Shown here piece by piece: positions 1 to 9,826 of a stretch of DNA of 64,000 bases. The position numbers and the translations under genes were made by a program. The DNA comes from Roseivivax jejudonensis (GTDB lineage: Bacteria; Pseudomonadota; Alphaproteobacteria; Rhodobacterales; Rhodobacteraceae). Under the pieces are notes generated by a model. The model made no database searches. It was not told where the DNA came from and saw only the letters and a list, made by a program, of their open reading frames with translations. The stretch is taken from the NCBI RefSeq assembly GCF_900172265.1, contig NZ_FWFK01000002.1, positions 434,001 to 498,000 on the forward strand. The letters are read 5' to 3'. Positions within the stretch are counted from its first letter, which is position 1. Each line of letters starts with the position of its first letter.

Positions 1-458
1 GATTCGAGATCTTCAACCACGGCTCGGGCGAGACGCTCGCCTCGTCGATCGCATCCGCGCATTCCAGCGAGGAGCCGTGGATCGGCTACTACTGGTCGCC
101 CACCGCGGTGCTTGGGCGCTACCCGATGACGCGCGTCGACCTCGGCGGCTTCGACGCCGAGGCGCATGAATGCAATGCCACCGTCGACTGCCCGGACCCG
201 GAGGTCTCCGCCTATCCGAACGCTGATGTCTACACCGTCGTGACGCAGAGCTTTGCGGAGCGCGAGCCGGAAGTGACGGATTTCCTCAGCAAGATGCAGT
301 TCACCAACGACCAGATGAACGAGCTCCTGGCGTGGCGCGAGGAGAACACCGCGTCGACCGAGGAAACCGCGGTGCGCTTCCTGACGACGCAGCAGGATCT
401 GTGGCGTGACTGGATCGACGAGGACGCGCAGGCGCGTCTCTCGGCGATCCTCGAATGA
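1..458 (+). CDS. proX: Glycine betaine/proline ABC transporter substrate-binding protein, C-terminal part
   Basis: The open frame runs in from the left edge (first full codon at position 3), so only the last 151 residues are visible and the start lies outside the window. The segment has the OpuAC/ProX-like stretch around WIGYYWSPTAVLGRYPM, in which aromatic residues would help form the cage for a quaternary amine, and ends with a helical tail. It is followed 81 bp later by a ProW-like permease and then a ProV-like ATPase, so it is almost certainly the periplasmic ligand receptor of that importer. The ligand (betaine, proline betaine, choline or similar) cannot be settled from this fragment. 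Family assignment rests on the fold-like motif and on the neighbours. Confidence 0.85.
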   Translation, partial: FEIFNHGSGETLASSIASAHSSEEPWIGYYWSPTAVLGRYPMTRVDLGGFDAEAHECNATVDCPDPEVSAYPNADVYTVVTQSFAEREPEVTDFLSKMQFTNDQMNELLAWREENTASTEETAVRFLTTQQDLWRDWIDEDAQARLSAILE

Positions 459-539
459 CACGCGGCCGGGCGCGCGCGCACAGGCGCGCGCCTGCCCTTC
501 GCGGGCCGGCCGCCTAGAACAAAAGGACCATCAGGGACC

Positions 540-1574
540 ATGGCGACATACGACTGGATCTTCGACGGCCTCGGGCTGCGGCAATGGTGTGACGGAGACG
601 GCTCCGGGGGGTCGGCGCCGATGTCGATGGCGGACCTGATGAACCAGACCGGGAACGCGCCCGAGCGGACGATCTGGGACACGCCGTTCCCGTCGATGGA
701 CGCGCTCAATGATGCCTGCGCGTCGTTTCCGCAGTCGCGCGAGCTGACCCGCGGGCTCGAACGCGGCTTTCTCGACATCAAGGACGCGCTGTCCTACGTG
801 CTCGATCCGCTGACCCAGCCGCTGAGCTGGGCGCTGCAGAACGCGCTCTGGCTGTTCCAGGAGACGCCGTGGTGGATCATGATCCCGGTCCTGGCGCTGG
901 TCGTCCTAGCGATCTCGAAATCGTGGAAGCTCGTGGCCTTCGTCGCCGGGTCCTTCGCCGCGCTGGCCTTCATCGACTACTACGACTACGCCATGCAGAC
1001 GCTGGCGATCATCTTCGTCTGCGCGGTCATATGCGTCGCGCTCGGCGTGCCCATCGGCATCGCCATGTCGCGCTCCGACAGGTTCCAGGGCGGCATGATC
1101 CCCGTCCTCGACATGCTGCAGACGCTGCCGCCCTTCGTCTACCTGATCCCGCTGATCTTCCTGTTCTCGGTGACCGAGCCCAAGCTCTACGGCATCGCCA
1201 TCATCCTCTACGCCATCGTGCCGGTGATCCGCCTGACCAATCTCGGCATCCGGCTCGTCGACAAGGAGGTGATCGAGGCCGCCGACGCCTTCGGCATGAC
1301 CAAGCGCCAGAAGCTCTACGGGGTGCAGATCCCGCTGGCGCTGCCGAACATCATGGCCGGCGTGAACCAGACGATCATGATGTCGCTCGCCATGGTGGTG
1401 ATCGCGTCGCTCGTCTCGGCCCCGGGCCTCGGCGTGCTGGTCCTGCGCGGCATCCGCAACCTCGAGCTCGGCGTCGGCCTGATCTCGGGGCTCGGCATCG
1501 TGCTGCTCGCGGTCATCCTCGACCGCTCCACCAAGGCGGCGCTCGCGCGCGTCAACGCCGCCCAGAAGCACTGA
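540..1574 (+). CDS. proW: Glycine betaine/proline ABC transporter permease
   Basis: 344-residue inner-membrane permease of an osmoprotectant importer. The first ~110 residues form a soluble N-terminal extension as in E. coli ProW. Several hydrophobic helices follow, starting near residue 112 (WWIMIPVLALVVLA). The cytoplasmic EAA loop that docks on the ATPase is visible at about residues 242-275 (EAADAFGMTKRQ). The ATG at 540 is preceded by purine-rich sequence. The ATPase gene starts 14 bp after the stop, so the two are cotranscribed. Binding protein-permease-ATPase order is the reverse of enterobacterial proVWX. Confidence 0.93.
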   Translation: MATYDWIFDGLGLRQWCDGDGSGGSAPMSMADLMNQTGNAPERTIWDTPFPSMDALNDACASFPQSRELTRGLERGFLDIKDALSYVLDPLTQPLSWALQNALWLFQETPWWIMIPVLALVVLAISKSWKLVAFVAGSFAALAFIDYYDYAMQTLAIIFVCAVICVALGVPIGIAMSRSDRFQGGMIPVLDMLQTLPPFVYLIPLIFLFSVTEPKLYGIAIILYAIVPVIRLTNLGIRLVDKEVIEAADAFGMTKRQKLYGVQIPLALPNIMAGVNQTIMMSLAMVVIASLVSAPGLGVLVLRGIRNLELGVGLISGLGIVLLAVILDRSTKAALARVNAAQKH

Positions 1575-1588
1575 GAGGAGCGACGGAC

Positions 1589-2644
<1,056 letters not shown>

Positions 2645-2918
2645 CCGGTCCCCGCATCGCCTGCGATCGAAGTCGGCACCGATGCGCTGCATCACCAGCT
2701 TCCGCCTCTCTCGAAGACGGCGGCCTTCGGACGATCGGCCCAGGGCATCCACGTCCCGAGAAACCCGGCCGCATCCCAACGGCCGGGACGTCCGCGGACC
2801 GATCCGGACACCTCGATACGACCGATGACCGTGACCCGTCGCGCGCCCTACCCTCGCTCGGGCGATCGGTCTAAACCGGCGGGGTTGGCAGCGGCGCAGT
2901 GCGGGACGGGCGAGCGGC
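2645..2918. other. Intergenic stretch after proV with overlapping inverted repeats
   Basis: About 270 bp without a convincing gene. It holds two mutually exclusive hairpins: CCCGGCC (2764-2770) with GGCCGGG (2781-2787), and ACGTCCCG (2751-2758) with CGGGACGT (2784-2791). Either could act as a terminator or pause hairpin after proV, but no T-run follows. A promoter for the hydrolase gene at 2919 may also lie here; none stands out. Confidence 0.4.
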
Positions 2919-3782
2919 ATGACGCGCAGATTTCTTCTCTGGACCCTGATCGTGGTCCTGGCGCTGAGCGCGGCCTTCGTGCTCAACGCGCTGCGCGGGC
3001 GGCTGGGCTGGACGGCGACCACGCTGTCGCCGGCCGAGCTGTCGGAGCAGCTCTCACCGGGCTTCACCTGGACACGGCCCGAGGGCGACGGGCCATTTCC
3101 CGCCGCGCTCCTGCTGTCGGGCTGCGACGGGCCGCAGGACAACGTAGCCCGTCTGGCCGCGCGGCTGGCTGAGGCGGGCTGGCTGTCGCTCAATGTCGAC
3201 AGCCACGGACCGCGCGAGCTCGACGACCGGCAGATGTGGCGGCTCGTCTGCGCGGGGCAGCTTCTGAACGGCGCCGAACGCGCGGCCGACATCGCCGTGG
3301 CCCTCGCGGCGTTACGCGCGCGCGACGACGTCGATCCCGAACGGATCGCGCTGATCGGCATGTCGCATGGCGGCTGGGCCACACTCGACTTTCTCGTCCT
3401 GTCCGAAGCGGGCACCGTGCCGCCACTCCTGACCGAATGGCCCGCGACCCTGCCCGCGCGGCGCCACGCCGGGATCCGTGGCGTCGTCCTGTACTATCCG
3501 TATTGCGGACAGGCGTCGCTCGCGTCGGTGTCGGATCTGCCGACTGACCTCGGCTACCGTTTTCTCCTCGTCGAGGAGGACACCATCGTGGACGAGCGCG
3601 AATGCCTCGAAGTGGCGGGCTCCCTGCTGGCGCACGATGCAGATGTGGCGGTGACGCTCTACGAGGGCGTGACACACAGCTTCGACCAGCAGGACATCTC
3701 GTTCCTGAGCCCGCTCGAATTCGACCGCGACGCCACCGAACGGGCGATCGCCGAGACGCTGCGCTTTCTCGACACGCTCTGA
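2919..3782 (+). CDS. Alpha/beta hydrolase (dienelactone hydrolase-like), membrane-anchored or exported
   Basis: 287 residues. The N-terminus is a hydrophobic segment (about residues 4-24, FLLWTLIVVLALSAAFVLNAL), either a signal anchor or a signal peptide. The body looks like a dienelactone-hydrolase-type alpha/beta hydrolase: an oxyanion-type LLLSGCDG loop, the nucleophile elbow GMSHGG with Ser near residue 149, an acidic residue in VEEDTIVDE, and a likely catalytic His in VTHSFD near the C-terminus. The substrate is unknown. It faces the aldehyde dehydrogenase gene convergently (14 bp between stops) and does not seem part of a neighbouring operon. Confidence 0.75.
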   Translation: MTRRFLLWTLIVVLALSAAFVLNALRGRLGWTATTLSPAELSEQLSPGFTWTRPEGDGPFPAALLLSGCDGPQDNVARLAARLAEAGWLSLNVDSHGPRELDDRQMWRLVCAGQLLNGAERAADIAVALAALRARDDVDPERIALIGMSHGGWATLDFLVLSEAGTVPPLLTEWPATLPARRHAGIRGVVLYYPYCGQASLASVSDLPTDLGYRFLLVEEDTIVDERECLEVAGSLLAHDADVAVTLYEGVTHSFDQQDISFLSPLEFDRDATERAIAETLRFLDTL

Positions 3783-3796
3783 CCGGCGGTGGGTCC

Positions 3797-5242
3797 TCAG
3801 TTCCAGCCGGCCGGCATGTGCAGCGCCTTGATCTCCAGATACTCCTCGAGGCCGAAAAGGCCGCCCTCGCGCCCCGTCCCCGACATCGAGTAGCCGCCGA
3901 ACGGGCTGCCCGGGGACTGCGGCGTGCCGTTCACGTGCACCATGCCAGCCCGCAGCGCAGCAGCGACGCGCGCGGCCCGAGCCGGATCGCCCGTCTGGAG
4001 GTAGGCGGCAAGACCGTAGTCCGTGTCGTTGGCGAGGCGCACCGCCTCCGCCTCATCGGCGAAGGGCGTGATGGCGAGGACCGGTCCAAACACCTCCTCG
4101 CGCCAGATCGTGTGGTCGGGGGTCACGTCGGCGAACACCGTCGGTCGTGCGAAATGCCCGCGGTTCACACCCTCGGGACGGCCCGGGCCCCCGGCAATCA
4201 GGCGTGCGCCCTCGGTCCGGGCACCGTCGATATATCCCTGCACGCGGGACCATTGCGCGGCACTCACGAGCGGTCCCATCCTGTCGCCTTCGACGGTCGG
4301 ATCCCCGACGATCGTCTCGTCGGCCACGCGCGCCGCGATTTCACAGGCCGTGTCGTAGACCGATCGCTCGACCAGCATCCGGGTCGGTGCGTCGCAGGAC
4401 TGGCCGGAATTGAGAAAGCACTCGGCCGCCGACGCGGCCACCCGCGCCTTGAGATCGGCCCCGCAATCGGCGAAGACGAGGTTCGGCGACTTGCCCCCGA
4501 GTTCGAGCGTCACGCGTTTGACGGTGGCGGCGGCATCGCGGCTCACGGCTGTGCCGCCACGGGTCGAGCCGGTGAACGACATCATGTCGACGTCGGGGTG
4601 CCGCGACAGCGCGGCGCCCGCCACGGGCCCCGAGCCGTTCACGAGATTCACGACCCCCGCCGGCACGCCGGCCTCGTCCAGGATCTCCATGTAGAGCATG
4701 GCCGACAGCGGCGTCAGTTCCGACGGTTTCAGGACGCAGGTGCAGCCCGTCGCGATCGCCGGCAGGACCTTGAGGGCGATCTGGTTGATCGGCCAGTTCC
4801 ACGGCGTGATGAGTCCGCAGACCCCGATCGGTTCCCGCCGGATCACGGTGCCGTTCGGCAGACGCTCCTGCCACGGGATTTCGTCGAACGCGGCGAGAAA
4901 CCCCTCCAGATGCGAAACGCCCACGGCGGCCTGTTCCTCGAACGCCATCGTCGCCGGTGCGCCCATTTCGGCGGTAATCGTGCGGGCCAGATCCGCCTGC
5001 CGGGCGCGCGTCACCTCGAGCACTCGCTCGAGAACCGCCCGCCGCTCCGCGGGCCGCGTCGCGGCCCAGTCCGGGAAGGCCGCCCGGGCAGAGGCCACCG
5101 CAGCGTCGATGTCGGCGTCCATGCCAAGCGCGATCAAGGCGATGGCCTGTTCCGTGGCCGGATTCTCCACGCTGAGCCGCGCCGGGCTCACTGGCGCGGT
5201 CCACGCGCCACCGATGTAGAACTGGATACGGTCCGGGATCAT
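3797..5242 (-). CDS. Aldehyde dehydrogenase family protein (possible guanidinobutyraldehyde/aminoaldehyde dehydrogenase)
   Basis: 481-residue NAD(P)-dependent aldehyde dehydrogenase. Recognisable parts are the coenzyme-fold motif PWNWPINQ, the catalytic glutamate in ELGGKSPN, the nucleophilic cysteine in NSGQSCDAPTR (about residue 282) and the C-terminal GGYSMSGTGREGG. The start at 5242 is preferred over an upstream ATG because its ATG overlaps the stop of the preceding metallo-hydrolase (ATGA). It is the last gene of the PotDBCA-MBL operon. Because an agmatinase-family gene lies across the divergent promoter, oxidation of an aminoaldehyde or guanidinobutyraldehyde is a reasonable inference, but the sequence does not fix the substrate. 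Confidence 0.9.
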   Translation of the reverse strand: MIPDRIQFYIGGAWTAPVSPARLSVENPATEQAIALIALGMDADIDAAVASARAAFPDWAATRPAERRAVLERVLEVTRARQADLARTITAEMGAPATMAFEEQAAVGVSHLEGFLAAFDEIPWQERLPNGTVIRREPIGVCGLITPWNWPINQIALKVLPAIATGCTCVLKPSELTPLSAMLYMEILDEAGVPAGVVNLVNGSGPVAGAALSRHPDVDMMSFTGSTRGGTAVSRDAAATVKRVTLELGGKSPNLVFADCGADLKARVAASAAECFLNSGQSCDAPTRMLVERSVYDTACEIAARVADETIVGDPTVEGDRMGPLVSAAQWSRVQGYIDGARTEGARLIAGGPGRPEGVNRGHFARPTVFADVTPDHTIWREEVFGPVLAITPFADEAEAVRLANDTDYGLAAYLQTGDPARAARVAAALRAGMVHVNGTPQSPGSPFGGYSMSGTGREGGLFGLEEYLEIKALHMPAGWN

Positions 5243-5979
5243 GCGCGGTCCTTCTCGTCGAGCCACGCGCGGATGATCTCGCGGTGGCGGGCGCCGTCGT
5301 AGCTGGGAAAATGGCCGCCATGCACGACCCGCACCGGCAGATCCAGAAGACGGGTCATCGAGGCGTAGTAGTCCCGCGCGTCGGCGTGGTACGTGTCTTC
5401 GATCAGCGGGCCGTCATAAACGATATCGCCCGAGAACAAGGTCTCGGTCGCCGCTTCCCACAGCGCGATCCCGCCCGGCGAATGCCCGGGGGTGTGGATG
5501 ACCTCGAAATGCCGGTCGCCAAGATCGATCACGTCGCCATCCTCGACGAGTCGCGATGCCGGCGCCGCCCGCACCGAATAGGTGGTGGAGCTGTAGGGCG
5601 CCGGCGGCAGACGGTCGAAGATGTCGTCGGTCACGTAGGGATCGGCCAGTGTCGCGCGGTTTTGCGGATCGGCGAGGATGTCGGCCTCGGCACGATGGAC
5701 GACGCGGTCCGCGAATTCGTGGTGACAGCCGATATGGTCGAAATGGGTGTGCGAGGCGACCGCCGTCAGTGCCCGCTCGGTCACGAGCGGCACCCACTCC
5801 CGCAGCGGCAGGACGCCCATGCCGCTGTCGATCAGCATGTCGCGATCCCGCCCCCGCACATGCCACATGTTGCAGCGGTAGAATGGCTGGATGAAGGGCT
5901 CGTGGATCAGCGTGACGCCATCGGACTTGCTCTCCGTGGCGTACCAGTCCTCGGGGCGGGCGTGGTCCATCTGGGTCAT
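5239..5979 (-). CDS. MBL-fold metallo-hydrolase
   Basis: 246 residues with the metallo-beta-lactamase metal motif HTHFDH (His77, His79, Asp81, His82), a further metal His in HTPGHSPGG, a bridging aspartate in LFSGDIVYDG and a C-terminal VVHGGHFPSYDG His motif. It is a glyoxalase II-like or lactonase-like hydrolase of unknown substrate. No signal peptide is seen, so it is probably cytoplasmic. The start at 5979 is set by an ATGA overlap with the upstream ATPase stop, and its own stop overlaps the aldehyde dehydrogenase start. This strict coupling suggests a role in breaking down whatever the Pot-type importer brings in. Confidence 0.9.
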   Translation of the reverse strand: MTQMDHARPEDWYATESKSDGVTLIHEPFIQPFYRCNMWHVRGRDRDMLIDSGMGVLPLREWVPLVTERALTAVASHTHFDHIGCHHEFADRVVHRAEADILADPQNRATLADPYVTDDIFDRLPPAPYSSTTYSVRAAPASRLVEDGDVIDLGDRHFEVIHTPGHSPGGIALWEAATETLFSGDIVYDGPLIEDTYHADARDYYASMTRLLDLPVRVVHGGHFPSYDGARHREIIRAWLDEKDRA

Positions 5980-7028
5980 CCCGTTGCGGCGAACGCGGCG
6001 AGGTCGGCGGTTTCGGCGGCGAGGTCGAGCACCGCTCCCGGCGCCGGCGGATCGACCGCCGGAAGATGCGCGACGAGGAGAAGGTCCGGCGCGGCGTCCG
6101 GCGTCAGATGCGCGCGGCAATGCGTGCCGAAGAACGCCGCGTCGCGCACGCGCGACGGCCCGATTGCAAGCGATCCTTGCGCGGCAGCCTCGCGCGGGCG
6201 CACCGCCTCGGGGCGCAGGCAGAGCGTAAGCGGGCCCTCGGCGGGCGGCGGGCGATCGACGGCCCCGAACGGCGTCTCGATCCGCCCGCCCGTGCCCCGA
6301 CCGGAAAATCGGTTGGTCTCGCCCATGAACTCGGCGGCGAAGAGGCTGGCGGGTTGACGGTAGATGCGCGCGGGAGCGCCGGCATCCTCGATCCGGCCGG
6401 CATTCATCACCACGATGCGGTCGGCGATCGCCAACGCCTCCTCCTGGTCATGGGTCACGTGGACGAAGGTGGTGCCGACCTCGCGCTGGATCGCCTTCAG
6501 CTCGTCCTGCATGGCGCGACGCAGCTTGAGATCGAGCGCACCGAGTGGCTCGTCGAGGAGCAGGACATCCGGCTCGACCGCCAGCGCGCGAGCAAGCGCG
6601 ACCCTCTGGCGCTGACCGCCCGACAACGCATGCGGATGCGCGTCGGCCTGTGCCAGCAGGCCGACCATGTCGAGCTTCTGGTCGGCCCGGGCGCGGCGGT
6701 CGCGCCGGCCGACCCCGGCCATCCGCAGCCCGAAGGCCACGTTGTCGCGCAAGGTCATGTGCGGGAACAGCGCGTAGTCCTGGAAGGTCGTTGCGGTCGG
6801 GCGGCGCACCGCCGGCACGCGGGTCATGTCCTCTCCGCCGATCAACACGCGCCCCGCATCGGGCGTGAGAAATCCCCCGAGAACGGACAGAAGCGTCGTC
6901 TTCCCGCAGCCCGAGGGCCCGAGCAGCGTGATGTATTCGCCCGCCGCGATATCGAGCGTGATGTCGTCGAGCGCGCGCAGCGAGCCGAAGCTGTGGCCGA
7001 TCCGTTCGAGGGTTACGGGCGCGGTCAT
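5976..7028 (-). CDS. potA: Polyamine-type ABC transporter ATP-binding protein
   Basis: 350-residue ATPase of a spermidine/putrescine-type importer. Walker A (GPSGCGKTT, residues 37-45), signature (LSGGQRQRVALARAL), Walker B (DVLLLDEPLGALD) and the THDQEEAL switch are all present. The C-terminal ~100 residues form the TOBE-like regulatory region typical of PotA/FbpC. The N-terminus is defined by the ATG at 7028, whose ATGA overlaps the stop of the preceding permease. The symbol marks the family; substrate may differ from spermidine. Confidence 0.9.
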   Translation of the reverse strand: MTAPVTLERIGHSFGSLRALDDITLDIAAGEYITLLGPSGCGKTTLLSVLGGFLTPDAGRVLIGGEDMTRVPAVRRPTATTFQDYALFPHMTLRDNVAFGLRMAGVGRRDRRARADQKLDMVGLLAQADAHPHALSGGQRQRVALARALAVEPDVLLLDEPLGALDLKLRRAMQDELKAIQREVGTTFVHVTHDQEEALAIADRIVVMNAGRIEDAGAPARIYRQPASLFAAEFMGETNRFSGRGTGGRIETPFGAVDRPPPAEGPLTLCLRPEAVRPREAAAQGSLAIGPSRVRDAAFFGTHCRAHLTPDAAPDLLLVAHLPAVDPPAPGAVLDLAAETADLAAFAATG

Positions 7029-7798
7029 GAGCGTCTCCGGAAAACAACAAGTTCGAGAAGGATCACCGCCGTCACCGAAACAAGGAAGACGAGGCTGCCA
7101 ATCGCGTTCAGCCGCGGCGACAGGCCCGAACGCAGCATCGACCAGATCTCGACCGGCAGCGTGACGTCGAACCGGGTGAGCAGGAAGGCAATGATGAACT
7201 CGTCCCAGCTGAGCGTGATCGACAGGAAGAACGCGGCGAGGATTGCCGGCGCCAGCATCGGCACGGTCACGAGCAGTACGACCTGCGCCTCCCGTGCTCC
7301 CAGATCCCGCGCCGCCCGCTCGGCATTCACGTTCTGGGCGCCCATGGAGGCGTAGATGATGGCGAAGCAGAGCGGCAGGTTGATCACCACATGGCCGATC
7401 CCGGCCGTCCAGAGCGACAGGCCGATCCCGATCCGCTGCAGCACGATGAGAAGCCCCAGCCCGACGATCAGGTAGCTGACTGTCAGAGGCGCGATCAGCA
7501 ACGCGCGCAGCAGCGCCGTCCCGGGCAGCCGGTGCCGTGCCAGCCCGTAGGCCGCCGTGAAGCCGAGCGTCACCGCCACCGACGCCGACAGGAGGGCGAC
7601 CCCGAGCGAATTCAGAAGCGCCGCCGTCAGGTCGTCGTCCGCGAGGACGTCGGCATACCATCTGAGGCTCGGACCTTCGAACGGCGGCACCGGCAACGTC
7701 CCGTCCTGGAACGAGAACAGCACCAGCGCCGCCACCGGCAGGTAGATAAAGACGAAGGCGGCAGACCCGTAGACCAGGGGCAGAAGCGTGCGTGTCAT
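7025..7798 (-). CDS. potC: Polyamine-type ABC transporter permease (PotC-like)
   Basis: 257-residue inner-membrane permease with about six hydrophobic helices. The first is at residues 10-31 (GSAAFVFIYLPVAALVLFSF). The EAA-loop is visible (RAARDLGAREAQVVLLVTVPML), followed by the family motif ITLSWDEFIIAFLLTRFD. PotC-type proteins pair with a PotB-type partner, which is encoded immediately upstream. ATG 7798 overlaps the upstream stop (ATGA), so the much longer open frame extending to 8350 is not the gene. Confidence 0.9.
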   Translation of the reverse strand: MTRTLLPLVYGSAAFVFIYLPVAALVLFSFQDGTLPVPPFEGPSLRWYADVLADDDLTAALLNSLGVALLSASVAVTLGFTAAYGLARHRLPGTALLRALLIAPLTVSYLIVGLGLLIVLQRIGIGLSLWTAGIGHVVINLPLCFAIIYASMGAQNVNAERAARDLGAREAQVVLLVTVPMLAPAILAAFFLSITLSWDEFIIAFLLTRFDVTLPVEIWSMLRSGLSPRLNAIGSLVFLVSVTAVILLELVVFRRRS

Positions 7799-8646
7799 AG
7801 CCTGTCGAGCCTCAGCCAGCGCGACATCACGAGATAGGCGAGCGTCACAAGGCCCATGAGGACGACCGCCAGTGCCGAGGCGAGCGGGAAATCCGCGCGC
7901 CGACCGAGTTGCACCATGATGACCTGCGGCACGGTCAGCTCCGTGTTGCCGCCGAGGATCTGCGGCGTGATGTAGTCGCCGATACACAGCACGAAGGTCA
8001 GGAACGCGCCCGTCATGATCCCCGGCAGTGTCAGCGGCAGCACCACGTGCCGGAACGTCTGGAACGCGTTCGCGCCCAGATCCGCCGCCGCCTTGCGGTA
8101 GTTCGGCGACAGTTGCACGAGGTTGGCGTAGATCGTGAGCGTCAGCAGCATGACGAAGAAATGCACGAAGCCCGTGACCGTCGCGAATCGCGTGTTGGCG
8201 AGCGTGAGCGGCTCGTCGATCAGCCCGATACCGAGAAGCGCCTGGTTCACCACGCCGTCGCGCGCCAGCACCAGCAGCCAAGCGTAGGATCGCACGACGT
8301 AGGAGGTCCAGAATGGCAGGATCGCGAGCAGAAGCGCCAGCCGCTGCCACCGCGGCGGAATACGGAACGCGATGATCCAGGCCAGCGGATAGGCCAGCAT
8401 CACCGACACCACGGTCACCGTCAGCGTGATCTCGAGCGACACGACGATGGCCCGCGCCAGATACGCCTTGCTCGCCAATTCGAGGTAGTTGTCCGGATGA
8501 AGGCCCCAGATCAGCGTGCGCCCGTCGAGCGTGGCCAGGCTCATCGCCGCCATCACCACGAACGGCACGACGAAGAACGCCGCCGTCCAGACTAGGGCCG
8601 GGGCCGCGAAGCCCCAGCCCCGTATCGTGTCGGCCCGTGCGGTCAC
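7795..8646 (-). CDS. potB: Polyamine-type ABC transporter permease (PotB-like)
   Basis: 283-residue permease with around six membrane helices, a TSYVVRSYAWLLVL motif typical of PotB, and an EAA-loop (AAADLGANAFQTFRHVVLPL). Its start is a GTG at 8646 overlapping the stop of the binding-protein gene (GTGA), which supports translational coupling. With PotC it should form the heterodimeric membrane channel of the importer. Confidence 0.9.
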   Translation of the reverse strand: MTARADTIRGWGFAAPALVWTAAFFVVPFVVMAAMSLATLDGRTLIWGLHPDNYLELASKAYLARAIVVSLEITLTVTVVSVMLAYPLAWIIAFRIPPRWQRLALLLAILPFWTSYVVRSYAWLLVLARDGVVNQALLGIGLIDEPLTLANTRFATVTGFVHFFVMLLTLTIYANLVQLSPNYRKAAADLGANAFQTFRHVVLPLTLPGIMTGAFLTFVLCIGDYITPQILGGNTELTVPQVIMVQLGRRADFPLASALAVVLMGLVTLAYLVMSRWLRLDRL

Positions 8647-9701
8647 TGCTGGAGCGTGTTCAGCCAGAGATCCTGCATCTCGATGTCGAGATCGGTGTCG
8701 GGCGCCGGGTAGAGTTGCGTTGCGGCCAGGTAATCCTCCTGATCGTCCCAGCGCAGCCGCGCCTTCTGATCGTCGTCGAGGAATTCGCCCGCCCCGGCGT
8801 TCGCCGGCATCCCCCAGAAGCAGGACGACGTGGCGAGACGCGCCTGCCCTTCCGGGCTGACGATGTACTTGACGAATTCGAGCGCGAGATCGGGCTTTTC
8901 GCTATCGGCGAGCACACCGATCGACTGCGTCCAGCGGACGGCTCCCTCCTCGGGGATGGTCCAGGTCAGCGCCGGTTGCTCTTCGGCCAGGACGGCGGTC
9001 AGCCATTCGCCGCCGCCCACCACGATGTCGACTTCGCCGGTGGCGAGCGCCGTCTGCGCCGCGACGACCCCTGCGACGGACGCCGCGCGGCCCCGCATCG
9101 CCGAGAGCGTGTCGCCGATCGGCCCGAGCGCGTCCGCGTCGATGGCCGCGGTGTCGATGCCCTCGGCCAGCGCGGCGATCCCCATCACCGGCAGGTAATA
9201 GTCGTAGATCGAGATGCGGCCGTCGTACTTTTCGGACCAGACGGTCGAAAGGCTCTGCATGTCCGCCTCGTCCACCGCCTCCGAATTGTAGGAGATGGTG
9301 TTGTAGCCGAACTTCTCTGTCACCGCGTAGATTTCTCCGTCGCGGCTGTTGTTGTCCTCCATGACGACCTCGGGAAAGAAATCGTCGGTGGGCAGTTCGT
9401 CCGCCGGAAGCGGCGCCAGGATACCGGCGTCGATGGCGCGGAACACGTCGATCCCGTCGATGACCAGCACATCCCAATCGCCGGGGCGCGACTGTTCGAG
9501 AGTCGCCAGCGCGGCGCCGGTCCCCTCGTATTCGCGCAGGTTGACGGTCACGTCGTGCGCCTCCTCGAACGGTTCGATCAGCGCGGGATCGGTGTGGTCG
9601 CACCAGACCAGCGCGTTGAGCTCGTCCTGCGCCGCTGCCGCGCTGCCGAGCGTGGCGAGCGCGGTGCTCCCGAGAAGGCAAAAGGCTGTTTTCGAAGTCA
9701 T
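8643..9701 (-). CDS. potD: Polyamine-type ABC transporter periplasmic binding protein
   Basis: 352 residues starting with a clear signal peptide (MTSKTAFCLLGSTALATLGSA, likely cleavage after AAAA). The mature protein has PotD/PotF-family features: NALVWCDHTDP near the N-terminus, VVMEDNNSRDGEIYAVTEKFG, and WTIPEEGAVRWTQSIGVLADS near the C-terminus. It is the first gene of the leftward operon and begins 125 bp from the divergent TetR gene. Because the downstream genes are a hydrolase and dehydrogenase and the divergent operon holds a ureohydrolase, the ligand may be agmatine or another guanidino compound (inference). Confidence 0.88.
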   Translation of the reverse strand: MTSKTAFCLLGSTALATLGSAAAAQDELNALVWCDHTDPALIEPFEEAHDVTVNLREYEGTGAALATLEQSRPGDWDVLVIDGIDVFRAIDAGILAPLPADELPTDDFFPEVVMEDNNSRDGEIYAVTEKFGYNTISYNSEAVDEADMQSLSTVWSEKYDGRISIYDYYLPVMGIAALAEGIDTAAIDADALGPIGDTLSAMRGRAASVAGVVAAQTALATGEVDIVVGGGEWLTAVLAEEQPALTWTIPEEGAVRWTQSIGVLADSEKPDLALEFVKYIVSPEGQARLATSSCFWGMPANAGAGEFLDDDQKARLRWDDQEDYLAATQLYPAPDTDLDIEMQDLWLNTLQQ

Positions 9702-9758
9702 GCGCGTCTCCCTGTGTCGCGAAGCCGGCAGCTCTGCGGCCGCTCGTGCAGAAAAAAG

Positions 9759-9797
9759 TTGAGCGCGTTCAAGTTTACAGTCAACATGAATCTTGAA
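9759..9797. promoter_or_regulatory. Inverted repeats in the potD/tetR divergent promoter, candidate TetR operator
   Basis: Between the divergent starts there is an imperfect palindrome TTGAGCGCGTTCAA (9759-9772; two mismatches to its own reverse complement). An overlapping inverted pair TTCAAG (9768-9773) / CTTGAA (9792-9797) lies beside it. This is the kind of site expected for the adjacent TetR-family regulator, and would control both operons. It is a reading of symmetry only. Confidence 0.4.
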
Positions 9798-9826
9798 TTG
9801 GTTTCGAGGTTTCGGCGCGACACGGC

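Noticed and set aside
869-1588. Upstream extension of the ProV frame
   Set aside because: It overlaps the ProW gene in another frame and is Arg/His-rich; the ATG at 1589 has a ribosome site and family start.
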